NCBI RefSeq assembly: GCF_029211225.1
Contig: NZ_JARGEM010000001.1
Span: forward strand, 1-64,000
Source of the DNA: Antiquaquibacter metalliresistens
GTDB taxonomy: Bacteria > Actinomycetota > Actinomycetes > Actinomycetales > Microbacteriaceae
Direction of reading: 5' to 3'
DNA length: 64,000 bases
Of this stretch, positions 1 to 7,386 are shown piece by piece (the stretch's first letter is position 1; the number at the start of each line of letters is the position of its first letter). Below the pieces are notes generated by a model. The model saw only the letters and a program-made list of their open reading frames with translations, did not search any database and was not told the DNA's origin. The position numbers were made by a program, and so were the translations under genes.

Positions 1-57
1 ATGAAGCTGCTCACCGAACACGAGGAGGTGGCGATCCCGGAACTGACCGCGGCATAA
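1..57 (+). CDS. C-terminal end of a gene cut by the window edge
   Basis: The frame beginning at base 1 is open for 18 codons and ends at TAA (55-57), reading MKLLTEHEEVAIPELTAA. The visible ATG may be internal, since the upstream part lies outside the window. No family can be recognised from 18 residues. It sits just before a repeat array built from tRNA-Ser 3' ends, a place where integrase genes of integrated elements often lie, but nothing in the residues themselves supports an integrase. Confidence 0.35.
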   Translation: MKLLTEHEEVAIPELTAA

Positions 58-190
58 TCAACTCAGCTAGATCTCGCACGGTGTCCAGAAACTCCACCAC
101 TCAGCGGGACGTCACCCAGATCCCGCGGTTCAGTGGTTGTGGCGCTGATTGGTTCCCAGTACCTCGGTTGAACTACACGCGGCCCCCGGG

Positions 191-297
191 TCAGCGGGGG
201 CGCTGAGCGTTCAAAGCGACATCACTTCCAGAAAAGGGGAACAAGTCCGCCCCGGTGGGACGAACTTGTTTTCGTTAGCCGTACCGGTGGGATCTGA
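191..297. repeat. Degenerate copy 1 of tRNA-Ser 3' end plus terminator unit
   Basis: This unit runs from a TCAGCGGGGGC box through GTTCAAAGCGACATCAC and an imperfect hairpin (AACAAGTCCG...CGAACTTGTT) to TAGCCGTACCGGTGGGATCTGA at 276-297. The last 22 bases match the intact tRNA-Ser 3' end (617-638) with a few changes. It is the most diverged of three copies. No gene is visible in 58-616; the short open frames there run through the repeats and look accidental. Confidence 0.75.
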
Positions 298-375
298 CGC
301 CCCTACTGAGCCGCCTGCCCACCGCGCGGTCACGCGTCGGCGAGACCTCTGAGAGGGCGCGATGGTCCGGACTGC

Positions 376-481
376 TCAGCGGGGGCCCTGAGGGTTCGAA
401 GCGACACCACTGCCACAAACGAAAACAAGCCCGCCCCGGTGGGACGGACTTGAATTCGATGGCGGTACCGGTGGGATTTGA
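376..481. repeat. Degenerate copy 2 of tRNA-Ser 3' end plus terminator unit
   Basis: Same layout as the first copy: TCAGCGGGGGCC box, GTTCGAAGCGACACCAC, imperfect hairpin, then a 22-base block at 460-481 identical to the tRNA-Ser 3' end at 617-638, including the encoded CCA. After the match it continues into ACGCCCC rather than the T-arm, so it is not a tRNA. Such copies usually arise by repeated site-specific integration into the tRNA gene followed by deletion. Confidence 0.8.
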
Positions 482-533
482 CGCCCCACCGGCACGGCCG
501 CCAAGCCGCTACGCGGCTCGTCGGAACCGGCGC

Positions 534-638
534 GGCGGGGACCCCTGAGCGTTCAAGGCGACACCAGTGCCACAAATGAATCAAGTCCGCCCCTGAAGGG
601 ACGGACTTGATTCATTTGGCGGTACCGGTGGGATTTGA
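534..638. repeat. Third copy of the unit, ending in the functional tRNA-Ser
   Basis: The third copy carries the same CCCTGAGCGTTCAAGGCGACACCAG lead-in and a hairpin with a 17-bp perfect stem, and ends in the 3' part of the intact tRNA gene. Spacing between the tRNA-end blocks of copies 1, 2 and 3 is 184 and 157 bp. Because the hairpin and the end block repeat as one unit, each duplication carried the tRNA end together with its terminator. Confidence 0.7.
573..618 (-). terminator. Terminator hairpin of tRNA-Ser
   Basis: The arms at 573-589 and 602-618 are a perfect 17-bp inverted repeat around a 12-base loop region. On the minus strand the stem starts inside the encoded CCA end of tRNA-Ser (617-620) and is AT-rich at its outer edges. 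It most likely ends tRNA-Ser transcription. Only the intact gene has the perfect stem; in the two upstream copies it has mismatches. Confidence 0.7.
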
Positions 639-706
639 ACCCACGGTGGGCTTTCACCCACACAACTTTTCGAGAGTTGCACCTTCGGCCGCTCGGACAC
701 GGTACC
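617..706 (-). tRNA. tRNA-Ser(CGA)
   Basis: Read on the minus strand, the 7-bp acceptor stem GGTACCG pairs with CGGTACC, followed by discriminator G and an encoded CCA. The anticodon stem CAACT/AGTTG encloses the loop CTCGAAA, giving anticodon CGA (serine, codon UCG). A long variable arm follows (GTGGGTGAAAGCCCAC) and the T-arm has GGTTCAAATCC. The 90-nt length suits a class II tRNA. Its 3' end is the sequence copied twice in the upstream array, which marks this gene as a likely integration target. Confidence 0.95.
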
Positions 707-748
707 GGGAGAGAGTTTAGTACACCCCGGCGGCGTGGGGCGCGGCGG

Positions 749-1849
749 TTAGGTTGCCTTCAGGGCCTCGCGGAGGGAGACTCGGGCGCCCATGCGCAGC
801 AGGGAGTTGCTGTAGATCTTGCTGGCGATGAGCACCACGACTGCGGTGGAGGCCACGAGCAGGGCGAGGGAGATGAGGGGCTCCCACCACTGGGCCTCTC
901 CGAAGAACAGGCGCACGGGCATCCCGACCGGGGCACTGAAGGGCACGTACGACAGGATCGTCAAGATCAGCGGGTTGTCGCCGAAGAAGACCACCCCGAA
1001 ATACGGGATCATCACGAGCATCATCGCCGGCGTCATCACGGCGCCGGTGTCCTCCTGCCGCGAGACCAGGGCGGCCCCGGCGGCGAAGACGCTCGCCACC
1101 AGCACGAAGCCGAAGATGAAGAACACCACGAACCAGATCAGCGGTGCCGACAGCAGATCGAGCAGTTCGCTCTGACCGGTGATCGCCAGGCCCAGCGCGG
1201 CGGCAGCGGCGATCGCCGCCGCGGTGCCCACCCCGATCACCGAGTTGCCGAGGATCTTGCCGGCCAACAGCGCCCGGGCGGGCACCGCCGCGAGCAGGAT
1301 CTCAACGACCCGGGACTGCTTCTCTTGCACCGTGTTCTGCATGATCGTCGCGCCCGAACCGAGCACGGCGAGCATGAACACCAGGCCGAAGGCCAGACCG
1401 ATGAGGAAGCGCAGGCCCGGCGCCGTCTGCGCTGGGTCGAGCAGTTCGAGCTGCGGGCTCACCGAGAGCGCCGCCATGAGCGCGTCCGGAGCCTCGTCGA
1501 GCGCGACCACCATGAACCCGACCGGGCTGTCGTCGGGCACGAGCGCCGCCTCGACATCGCCGGAACGGATCATCCCCTCCGCCTCGTCGCGGTCGGCCAC
1601 CTCGGTGACCTCTACCAGCTCGGAGCCGGCGACCGCCGCGGGCACCGACCCGACGACCGCGATCGGCGTCGCCTCGGTGCGTCCCCCGAGCACGCTCGAG
1701 AGGATGATGCCGCCGATCACCAGCGCGAGCGTGATGCCGGTCGAGATGATGAACGCCTTCGAGCGCACCTGCGAGAGGATCTCGCGCTCGGCCACCAGCA
1801 GCGTCGCACCCCAAGTGCTCAGACGCTCGGTCTTCGTGTTCGTGCTCAT
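749..1849 (-). CDS. ABC-2 type exporter permease (NatB/YhaP-like)
   Basis: 366 residues starting at MSTNTKTERL. It has one hydrophobic segment near the N-terminus (residues about 30-55), a large extracytoplasmic loop (about 60-165), then five or six membrane segments to the C-terminus, the layout of NatB/YhaP-type ABC-2 permeases. Its ATG overlaps the stop of the ATPase gene by one base (TGATG), so the two are translationally coupled. The longer open frame upstream runs inside the ATPase gene and was not used. Its role is probably export of an unknown substrate (ions, peptide or drug) together with the ATPase. The nearby two-component system suggests a response to envelope stress, which is inference. 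Confidence 0.85.
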   Translation of the reverse strand: MSTNTKTERLSTWGATLLVAEREILSQVRSKAFIISTGITLALVIGGIILSSVLGGRTEATPIAVVGSVPAAVAGSELVEVTEVADRDEAEGMIRSGDVEAALVPDDSPVGFMVVALDEAPDALMAALSVSPQLELLDPAQTAPGLRFLIGLAFGLVFMLAVLGSGATIMQNTVQEKQSRVVEILLAAVPARALLAGKILGNSVIGVGTAAAIAAAAALGLAITGQSELLDLLSAPLIWFVVFFIFGFVLVASVFAAGAALVSRQEDTGAVMTPAMMLVMIPYFGVVFFGDNPLILTILSYVPFSAPVGMPVRLFFGEAQWWEPLISLALLVASTAVVVLIASKIYSNSLLRMGARVSLREALKAT

Positions 1850-2769
1850 CAGGCTGCCGCCCCCTTCGCGTTGTCGTGCTCCGTGGCGTCCACCACGATG
1901 TCCCTGAAGATCTCGCCGAGCGTCGGCCGCACCGGCCGGAAGCTCGACACCGTGCCGCGTTCCACCGCGGCGCGCAGCACCGCGTCGGCCGCGGCGGGCT
2001 CCGCCTCGAAGAGCACCGTGGTGCCGGCGAGCTCCGCGACGGTGACGCCCGGGATGCCACGCACCCAGCCCGCATCCCCGCTCGTCTCGATCGACCAACG
2101 ATTGCCCGAGTACTGCGCCCGCAGCGCCTCCCGCTCGCCGGAGGCGCGCACCTGGCCGCCGGCGATGATCACGACGTCGTCGCAGAGCCGCTCGACGACA
2201 TCCAGCTGGTGCGACGAGAACAGCACCGGCACCCCGCGGGCCGCGTGCTCGGCGATCACGGTGACCACCTCATCCACCGCCAGCGGGTCGAGGCCCGAGA
2301 ATGGCTCGTCCATGATGAGCACGTCGGGGTCGTGCACGAGGGCCGCCGCGACCTGCACGCGCTGCTGGTTGCCCAGCGACAGCGCCTCGAGCTTGTCGCG
2401 GCGACGCTCGATGAGCCCCAGCCGCTCGAGCAGGTCGTCCGCACGCTGCGTGGCGGTGGCCTTGTCGATGCCGTGCAGTCGCGCCAGATACGCGAGCTGC
2501 TCGCCAATCTCCATCTTCGGGTACAGGCCGCGCTCCTCCGGCATGTAGCCGAAGCCGTGCAGCACGCTCTCGCCGATCGGGGCGCCATCGAGGGTGACCT
2601 CGCCGGAGTCCGGACGCAGCACCCCCAGGATCATGCGCATCGTCGTCGTCTTGCCCGCGCCGTTGCCGCCGACGAACCCGGTGAGGCGCCCGCGCCCCAC
2701 ATCGAAACTGACATCGTCGACGACGCGACGGGTGCCGAAGCTACGCGTGAGATTGCGCACGCTGAGCAT
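1849..2769 (-). CDS. ABC transporter ATP-binding protein (NatA-like)
   Basis: 306 residues. Walker A is GGNGAGKTT (about residues 37-45), the signature loop reads LSLGNQQR, Walker B is VLIMDEPFSGLD, and the switch histidine is in SSHQ. The C-terminal 80 residues form the extension typical of DrrA/NatA ATPases. The ATG at 2767-2769 has AGGAGG just upstream; longer upstream frames run through the response-regulator gene and are not real. It energises the permease encoded directly downstream. A strong hairpin separates it from the response-regulator gene, so it may have partly independent expression. Confidence 0.9.
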   Translation of the reverse strand: MLSVRNLTRSFGTRRVVDDVSFDVGRGRLTGFVGGNGAGKTTTMRMILGVLRPDSGEVTLDGAPIGESVLHGFGYMPEERGLYPKMEIGEQLAYLARLHGIDKATATQRADDLLERLGLIERRRDKLEALSLGNQQRVQVAAALVHDPDVLIMDEPFSGLDPLAVDEVVTVIAEHAARGVPVLFSSHQLDVVERLCDDVVIIAGGQVRASGEREALRAQYSGNRWSIETSGDAGWVRGIPGVTVAELAGTTVLFEAEPAAADAVLRAAVERGTVSSFRPVRPTLGEIFRDIVVDATEHDNAKGAAA

Positions 2770-2847
2770 ATGACCTCCTGGATTGAATGGATGCCTCAAC
2801 GCTACGAACCCCGCGAGGCGGCCGCCTCCCCCGCCGGGCTGAACCCG

Positions 2848-2873
2848 CCCCCTCCGCCTCGCGGCGGAGGGGG
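2848..2873 (-). terminator. Hairpin directly after the response-regulator gene
   Basis: A perfect 11-bp inverted repeat, CCCCCTCCGCC and its complement, encloses the loop TCGC. It ends one base before the response-regulator stop codon. There is no T-run, as is usual in GC-rich genomes. It can terminate or attenuate transcription between the sensor genes and the ABC exporter. Confidence 0.65.
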
Positions 2874-3533
2874 TCACTCCACGAGGCCGGAGCGGTACGC
2901 GAACGCGACGGCCTGCACTCGGTCGCGCAGCGACAGCTTCATCAGCACGTTCGAGACGTGCGTCTTCACCGTCGCGCGGCCCACGACGAGCCGCTCGGCG
3001 ATCTCGTCGTTCGACAGGCCCTGCGCCATCAGCCGCAGCACCTCCACCTCGCGCTCGGTGAGCTGCTCGGGCATCACCCCGGTGGGCGTGCTCGGCGTGC
3101 GCTCGCGGGCCACGGCCCGCTCGATCACCGCACGGGTGAGCTCGGGCGCGAGCAGCGCCTCCCCGGCCGCGATCGCCCGCACCCCGTCGACGAGGTGCTC
3201 GGGCCGCGCATTCTTCAGCAAGAACCCGCTCGCGCCGGCCTCGAGCGCGGCGAGCAGGTAGTCCTCCCGCTCGAACGTCGTGAGCATGAGCACGTGGGCG
3301 GTCACCTCGGGGTCGGCGACGAGCCGCCGGGTCGCCTCCAGTCCGCCGATGCCGGGCATCTCGACATCCATGCACACGACGTCGGGCCGGGTGCGGCGCA
3401 CCACCTCGATGGCCTCCTCGCCGCTGGATGCCTCCCCCACCACCTCGAGGTCGGCCTGCGCCGACAAGATGGTGCTGATGCCCTGCCGCATGAGGGCGTG
3501 GTCGTCGACGAGCACGACGCGCACGCGGCTCAT
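2874..3533 (-). CDS. NarL/LuxR-family response regulator
   Basis: 219 residues. The receiver domain (1-120) has the acidic pair DD at 10-11, phospho-acceptor Asp56 (CMDVEMPG) and the conserved Lys in FLLKNA. The C-terminal LuxR helix-turn-helix (about 150-215) reads LTEREVEVLRLMAQGLSNDE followed by VKTHVSNVLMKL. Its ATG overlaps the stop of the kinase gene (ATGA), so the two form one translational unit. It probably controls the downstream ABC exporter, as in LiaSR-like or DesKR-like systems. The target is inferred from position only. Confidence 0.92.
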   Translation of the reverse strand: MSRVRVVLVDDHALMRQGISTILSAQADLEVVGEASSGEEAIEVVRRTRPDVVCMDVEMPGIGGLEATRRLVADPEVTAHVLMLTTFEREDYLLAALEAGASGFLLKNARPEHLVDGVRAIAAGEALLAPELTRAVIERAVARERTPSTPTGVMPEQLTEREVEVLRLMAQGLSNDEIAERLVVGRATVKTHVSNVLMKLSLRDRVQAVAFAYRSGLVE

Positions 3534-4798
3534 ACCCGTGCCCCGAGCGGCACGGTGACCCGCACGACCCACCCGGAGTCGGCGCGGGCGCTCGCCTCGA
3601 GGGTGCCGCCGAGGGTCGCCGCGCGCTCGCGCATCCCGAGCAGGCCCAGCCCAGCGCCGCGTTGCTTGGGACCTGGGCGACCGCGGCCGTCGTCGGTGAT
3701 CTCCAGCTCGACCGCCTCGTCGCCGTAGCGCAGGTGCACGCGCGTGCGCGTGCCGGGGCCCGCGTGCTTAAGCACGTTCGTGAGCGACTCCTGGGCGATG
3801 CGGTACAGGTTGAGGCCTACGAGGGCGGGCACGGGGAACGGGGCACCCACCTGCTCGAGCGAGGCGCGCAGACCGGCGGCCTCGGCATCCGCGATCAACG
3901 TCGGCAACGCGTCGAGCCCCAGGGATGCCGTCGCCGGCTCGATCGCGGACTCCTCGTCGCGCAGCGTGCCGAGCAACTGGTACAGCTCGCTCACCGCCGC
4001 CCGGGACGAGGCCTCCAGCGCCTCCAGCTGATCGCGCGCCCGCTCGGGCTCGGTGTCGAGCACCGCCCGCGCGGCCGCGGCCTGCACCCCCATGAGCGAC
4101 ACGTGGTGCGCCACCGCGTCGTGCAACTCGCGGGCGATGCGCAGCCGCTCGATGGTGATCGCCTGCCGAGCCACCTTCGCCTGCTCGCGCTCGAGCTGCA
4201 CGGTGCGCAACTGCGTCAGCGCGCGCTGGCGCGCCGAGGCCCAGGCGTGGTCGCCGAACCACCAGGCGCCCGCGAAATAGAGCACGTTCACCAGCACCTG
4301 CTGCAGCATGTACGCGGCGACCGGGGTCAGCACGCCGATGCCCGGCCCCTCGAACTCGAGCTCTTGCGTGCTCGCGCGGAAGAAGCCGATGAGCAGCCAG
4401 ATGCCCATGACGACCACGAGCACCCCGCGCGCGACGTTCGCGCGGGTGCGGTCGCGATCCCAGGCGCCGACGCTGTAGATCGCCATGAAGAGCGCGATGT
4501 TACTGATCGTCAGCTCGGGCACGCGCAGCTCGCCGAGTAGCACGAACCCCACCGCGGTCACGGCGAGCACCGGCACGGGAGCCACCCGGCGGAACGCGAG
4601 CGGCAGCGTGATGAGGGCCAGGATCCCGGCGCTCAGCGCCGGATCGGCGGGGTCGGGCCACAGTCCCATCGCCCGCCCGAGCACGAGGGAGAGGATCGCG
4701 GAGGCGAACAGACCGGCGGCGATCGCAGCATCCGCCTTGCGCTGCCCGGCATCCGCCGCGGGTCGCCGCCAGGCGCGGGAATCTGGGTCGGCGCTCAC
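3530..4798 (-). CDS. Sensor histidine kinase (HisKA_3 type)
   Basis: 422 residues from a GTG start. About five membrane segments lie in residues 25-180, followed by a coiled-coil linker rich in Arg and Gln. The HisKA_3 box RIARELHDAVAHHVS contains the likely phospho-His226. The ATPase domain has NLYRIAQESLTNVLKHA (N box), DDGRGRP and GLGLLGMRERA. No large extracellular sensor domain is present, so it likely senses a membrane signal. It overlaps the response-regulator start by four bases. It belongs to the DesK/LiaS class of kinases. Confidence 0.92.
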   Translation of the reverse strand: MSADPDSRAWRRPAADAGQRKADAAIAAGLFASAILSLVLGRAMGLWPDPADPALSAGILALITLPLAFRRVAPVPVLAVTAVGFVLLGELRVPELTISNIALFMAIYSVGAWDRDRTRANVARGVLVVVMGIWLLIGFFRASTQELEFEGPGIGVLTPVAAYMLQQVLVNVLYFAGAWWFGDHAWASARQRALTQLRTVQLEREQAKVARQAITIERLRIARELHDAVAHHVSLMGVQAAAARAVLDTEPERARDQLEALEASSRAAVSELYQLLGTLRDEESAIEPATASLGLDALPTLIADAEAAGLRASLEQVGAPFPVPALVGLNLYRIAQESLTNVLKHAGPGTRTRVHLRYGDEAVELEITDDGRGRPGPKQRGAGLGLLGMRERAATLGGTLEASARADSGWVVRVTVPLGARV

Positions 4799-4828
4799 CA
4801 GGCCAACCTACACAGCGGGTGCGGATGC

Positions 4829-4852
4829 CACCTCCGCCCCAAGACGGAGGTG
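4829..4852. promoter_or_regulatory. Inverted repeat between the kinase gene and radA
   Basis: CACCTCCG and CGGAGGTG form a perfect 8-bp inverted repeat with an 8-base spacer, 30 bases upstream of the kinase GTG and 40 bases upstream of radA. In this divergent region it could be the binding site of the NarL-type regulator for autoregulation. That reading is inference. Confidence 0.4.
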
Positions 4853-4879
4853 CACCCACCCCGTGACGGCGGCCCCGCC

Positions 4880-4891
4880 TAGAGTTGCCCC
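4880..4891 (+). promoter_or_regulatory. Probable leaderless promoter of radA
   Basis: TAGAGT (4880-4885) fits the actinobacterial -10 pattern TAnnnT and is followed by six bases and the radA ATG. Transcription would then start at the start codon. No Shine-Dalgarno sequence precedes the ATG, which agrees. Confidence 0.6.
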
Positions 4892-6232
4892 ATGGCCCGC
4901 CCCACCACCACGTTCCGCTGCACCGAGTGCGGGTGGACGAGCCTGAAGTGGGTGGGCCGTTGCGGCGAGTGCCAGCAGTGGAACACCGTCGTCGACGACA
5001 CCGCGCCCGCCGCACGCGTGACCGCGATCGTGCCCTCCCGCGGGGCGCTCGCGATCACCGAGATCGGGGCGGAGGCCGCCGCGCACTGGCCGAGCGGCAT
5101 CGCCGAGTTCGACCGGGTGCTCGGCGGGGGCATCGTGCCGGGGGCGGCGATCCTGCTCAGCGGGGAACCCGGCGTGGGCAAGTCGACACTGCTGCTGGAG
5201 GTGGCCAGTCGGGCCGCGGCATCCGGTCAACGCGTGCTCTACGTGAGCGCCGAGGAGTCGGTGAGCCAGGTGCGGCTGCGGGCCGAACGCACGGGTGCGC
5301 TGCAGCCGAGCCTGTTCCTCGCGGCCGAGACCGATCTCGCCACGATCCTCGGGCAGATCGACCAGGTGTCGCCGCAACTGGTGATCGTCGACAGCGTGCA
5401 GACCGTGGCATCCGGGCTCACGGATGGCCTGGCCGGCGGCCCCTCGCAGGTGCGGGAGGTGGCGTCCACCCTCATCCGCGTCAGCAAAGACCGCAACCTG
5501 CCGGTGCTACTCGTGGGCCACGTGACCAAAGACGGCTCGATCGCCGGCCCCCGACTGCTCGAACACCTCGTGGATGTCGTGCTGCAGTTCGAGGGCGACC
5601 GCCAGACCGCGCTGCGCTTCGTGCGCGCCCACAAGAACCGCTTCGGCCCCACCGACGAGGTCGGCTGCTTCGAGATGACCGGCGACGGCATCGCGGAGGT
5701 CGCCGACCCCTCCGGGCTGTTCCTCTCCCGCTCGCGCACCCCGACCAGCGGCACGTGCGTCACCGTCGCCGTCGAGGGCCGGCGCGCGCTGCCGGTGGAG
5801 GTGCAGGCGCTCATCGTCAAGACGCAGGCGCCGCAGCCGCGCCGGGTGGTCAACGGCGTGGACTCCTCGCGCGTGGCGATGCTGCTCGCGGTGCTCGAGC
5901 GGCGGGCGGGCCTGAAGCTCTCGGATGTCGACGTCTACGTCTCGACCGTCGGCGGCATCCGCCTCACCGAGCCGGGCGCGGACCTCGCGATCGCGCTGGC
6001 CCTCGCGAGCGCCCAGCGGGATGCCGCCCTGCCCGTGACCCTCGCGGCGATCGGGGAGATCAGCCTCGCCGGGGAGATCCGGCACGCGTCATCCGCGAAG
6101 CAGCGCATCGCCGAGGCGAAACGGCTCGGGTTCTCGACCGTGCTCGACTCGGATGCCGTGCACCTGCGCGAGGCGATGCGGCTCGCCTTCCAGCACGCCG
6201 ACCGCGATCGCGTCGACGCCCCCGACTTCTAG
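4892..6232 (+). CDS. radA: DNA repair protein RadA (Sms)
   Basis: 446 residues with all RadA features in order: four-cysteine zinc finger (Cys10, 13, 24, 27), RecA-like ATPase with Walker A GEPGVGKST (91-99), the RadA-specific KNRFG motif (248-252), and a Lon-protease-like C-terminal domain ending with IGEISLAGEIRH. It helps process recombination intermediates and promotes branch migration. Its start lies directly behind a -10-like element without a ribosome binding site. It is convergent with the DUF2510 gene; their stop codons lie in a 13-bp repeat. Confidence 0.97.
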   Translation: MARPTTTFRCTECGWTSLKWVGRCGECQQWNTVVDDTAPAARVTAIVPSRGALAITEIGAEAAAHWPSGIAEFDRVLGGGIVPGAAILLSGEPGVGKSTLLLEVASRAAASGQRVLYVSAEESVSQVRLRAERTGALQPSLFLAAETDLATILGQIDQVSPQLVIVDSVQTVASGLTDGLAGGPSQVREVASTLIRVSKDRNLPVLLVGHVTKDGSIAGPRLLEHLVDVVLQFEGDRQTALRFVRAHKNRFGPTDEVGCFEMTGDGIAEVADPSGLFLSRSRTPTSGTCVTVAVEGRRALPVEVQALIVKTQAPQPRRVVNGVDSSRVAMLLAVLERRAGLKLSDVDVYVSTVGGIRLTEPGADLAIALALASAQRDAALPVTLAAIGEISLAGEIRHASSAKQRIAEAKRLGFSTVLDSDAVHLREAMRLAFQHADRDRVDAPDF

Positions 6233-6270
6233 TCGGCGCTTCTCGTCGGCGCTTCTCGTCGGCGCTTCTA
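6232..6270. repeat. Three tandem 13-bp units between convergent stop codons
   Basis: GTCGGCGCTTCTC occurs at 6232, 6245 and 6258; the third copy ends in TA instead of TC. The radA stop lies at the first unit (6230-6232), and the minus-strand gene stop TAG is formed by 6268-6270 in the third. Slippage here would alter only the gap and the last codons of the DUF2510 gene. Confidence 0.8.
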
Positions 6271-7335
6271 GTCGGAGAGCACCCAGCTGCCCCAGTCCTC
6301 CACGCGCCAGGCGATCCAGCCGTTCTCGCGCTGGAGGCTCACCGAGATGGAGTCCGTGGCACCGTCGACCTTGGTCGCGCGGCAGGTGATCGATTCCCCG
6401 ACCAGCAACGGCGGGGCGGGGCACTCGACGGTGAGGTCCGCGCCGAACGCCGCGGCATCCGCCGATACCGACTGCTCGATCTCGTCGGAGAAGGTCTGCG
6501 GCAGCACCGACAGCAGCAGGCCCGGCAGCACGAGCACGCCCACGAGCACGCCGAGCAGGCTGGAGGCCCAGACGATGAGCGGCGCGAAGCCCTTGCCGGT
6601 CTCGCCGTAGCTGCGCAGGGCGCGGGCCACGAGGTAGCCGGGCTGCCCGAGCAGCGCCCACCACGGGCTCGCCGGGTTGCGGTGACCCCAGGTCTGCAGC
6701 ACGAGCTTGTCGTACGCGGCCATGCCGAGCACCAGCACGTACGGCCCGATCCACACCACGAGCAGCAGCGGCAGGTTGTGACCGAGACCGCCGACGATCA
6801 GGGCGATGCTGACGATCACCTGCAGTAGCGGCAACGCCGCCATGAGCCACACCGCGCCCGTGTAGGTGCGCATCTGCTTGATCTCGCGCTCCGGCGCCAG
6901 CTCCTCGGCGAGCGCGGAGAGCGTGGATGCCGCGGGCGCAGCGTTCGTGTGGGCGCTCGCGCGCTTCGGGCCCGGCGCACCCTCGTCCACCGCGTCCGCG
7001 GGCGGCGGCTCGAGCTCGCGCAGGGTCATGGCCAGCAGCGGCTGCGCGCTCAGCTCGTCGTCGACGGAGTCGGTCTCGGTCTCGAGCGTGTCGGGCAGGG
7101 CCGCCTCGAACGGCTCGGCGCTGTGCTGGGCGCGCTCGCGCTCGCGCTGTTCCCGGCGCGAGGGAAGGTCGTCGTCGGCGTACGCGAACTGCGTCGCCGG
7201 CTGCTGGATCACGATCGGCGCACGCGCCTCGGAGGTGTGCTCGGTCCATGCCTGGGAGTCCCACCAGCGCAGCTGTGGGAGCCCGAGGGGGTCTGGATAC
7301 CACCCCGCAGGCACGCCGAACTTGTTGTCCTCCAC
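6268..7335 (-). CDS. DUF2510 membrane protein with DUF4333-like tail
   Basis: 355 residues. The N-terminus carries a DUF2510 motif, AGWYPDPLGLPQLRWWDSQAW, a short module common in actinobacterial membrane proteins. A charged linker follows (about 45-165), then four or five membrane segments (about 170-270), and an extracytoplasmic tail with two cysteines (VECPAP, ITCRA) ending WRVEDWGSW, similar to the DUF4333 fold. The function is unknown. It stands alone on the minus strand. In many actinobacteria disA follows radA; here this gene takes that place. Confidence 0.85.
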   Translation of the reverse strand: MEDNKFGVPAGWYPDPLGLPQLRWWDSQAWTEHTSEARAPIVIQQPATQFAYADDDLPSRREQRERERAQHSAEPFEAALPDTLETETDSVDDELSAQPLLAMTLRELEPPPADAVDEGAPGPKRASAHTNAAPAASTLSALAEELAPEREIKQMRTYTGAVWLMAALPLLQVIVSIALIVGGLGHNLPLLLVVWIGPYVLVLGMAAYDKLVLQTWGHRNPASPWWALLGQPGYLVARALRSYGETGKGFAPLIVWASSLLGVLVGVLVLPGLLLSVLPQTFSDEIEQSVSADAAAFGADLTVECPAPPLLVGESITCRATKVDGATDSISVSLQRENGWIAWRVEDWGSWVLSD

Positions 7336-7386
7336 CAGTTCAGCGTACTGGCCGCAGAAGAGGATAGAAAGTCGGTTCTACCGGCA

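Noticed and set aside
149-352. 67-codon open frame in the tRNA-end repeat region
   Set aside because: It runs through the degenerate repeat units and has no ribosome binding site or family match.
58-616. CRISPR array
   Set aside because: Only three units with spacing 184 and 157 bp, units longer than 100 bp, and the repeats equal a tRNA end plus terminator.
635-2548. 637-codon open frame on the plus strand
   Set aside because: It lies antisense to the ABC exporter genes; its translation is Arg/His/Asp-rich low-complexity text typical of shadow frames in GC-rich DNA.
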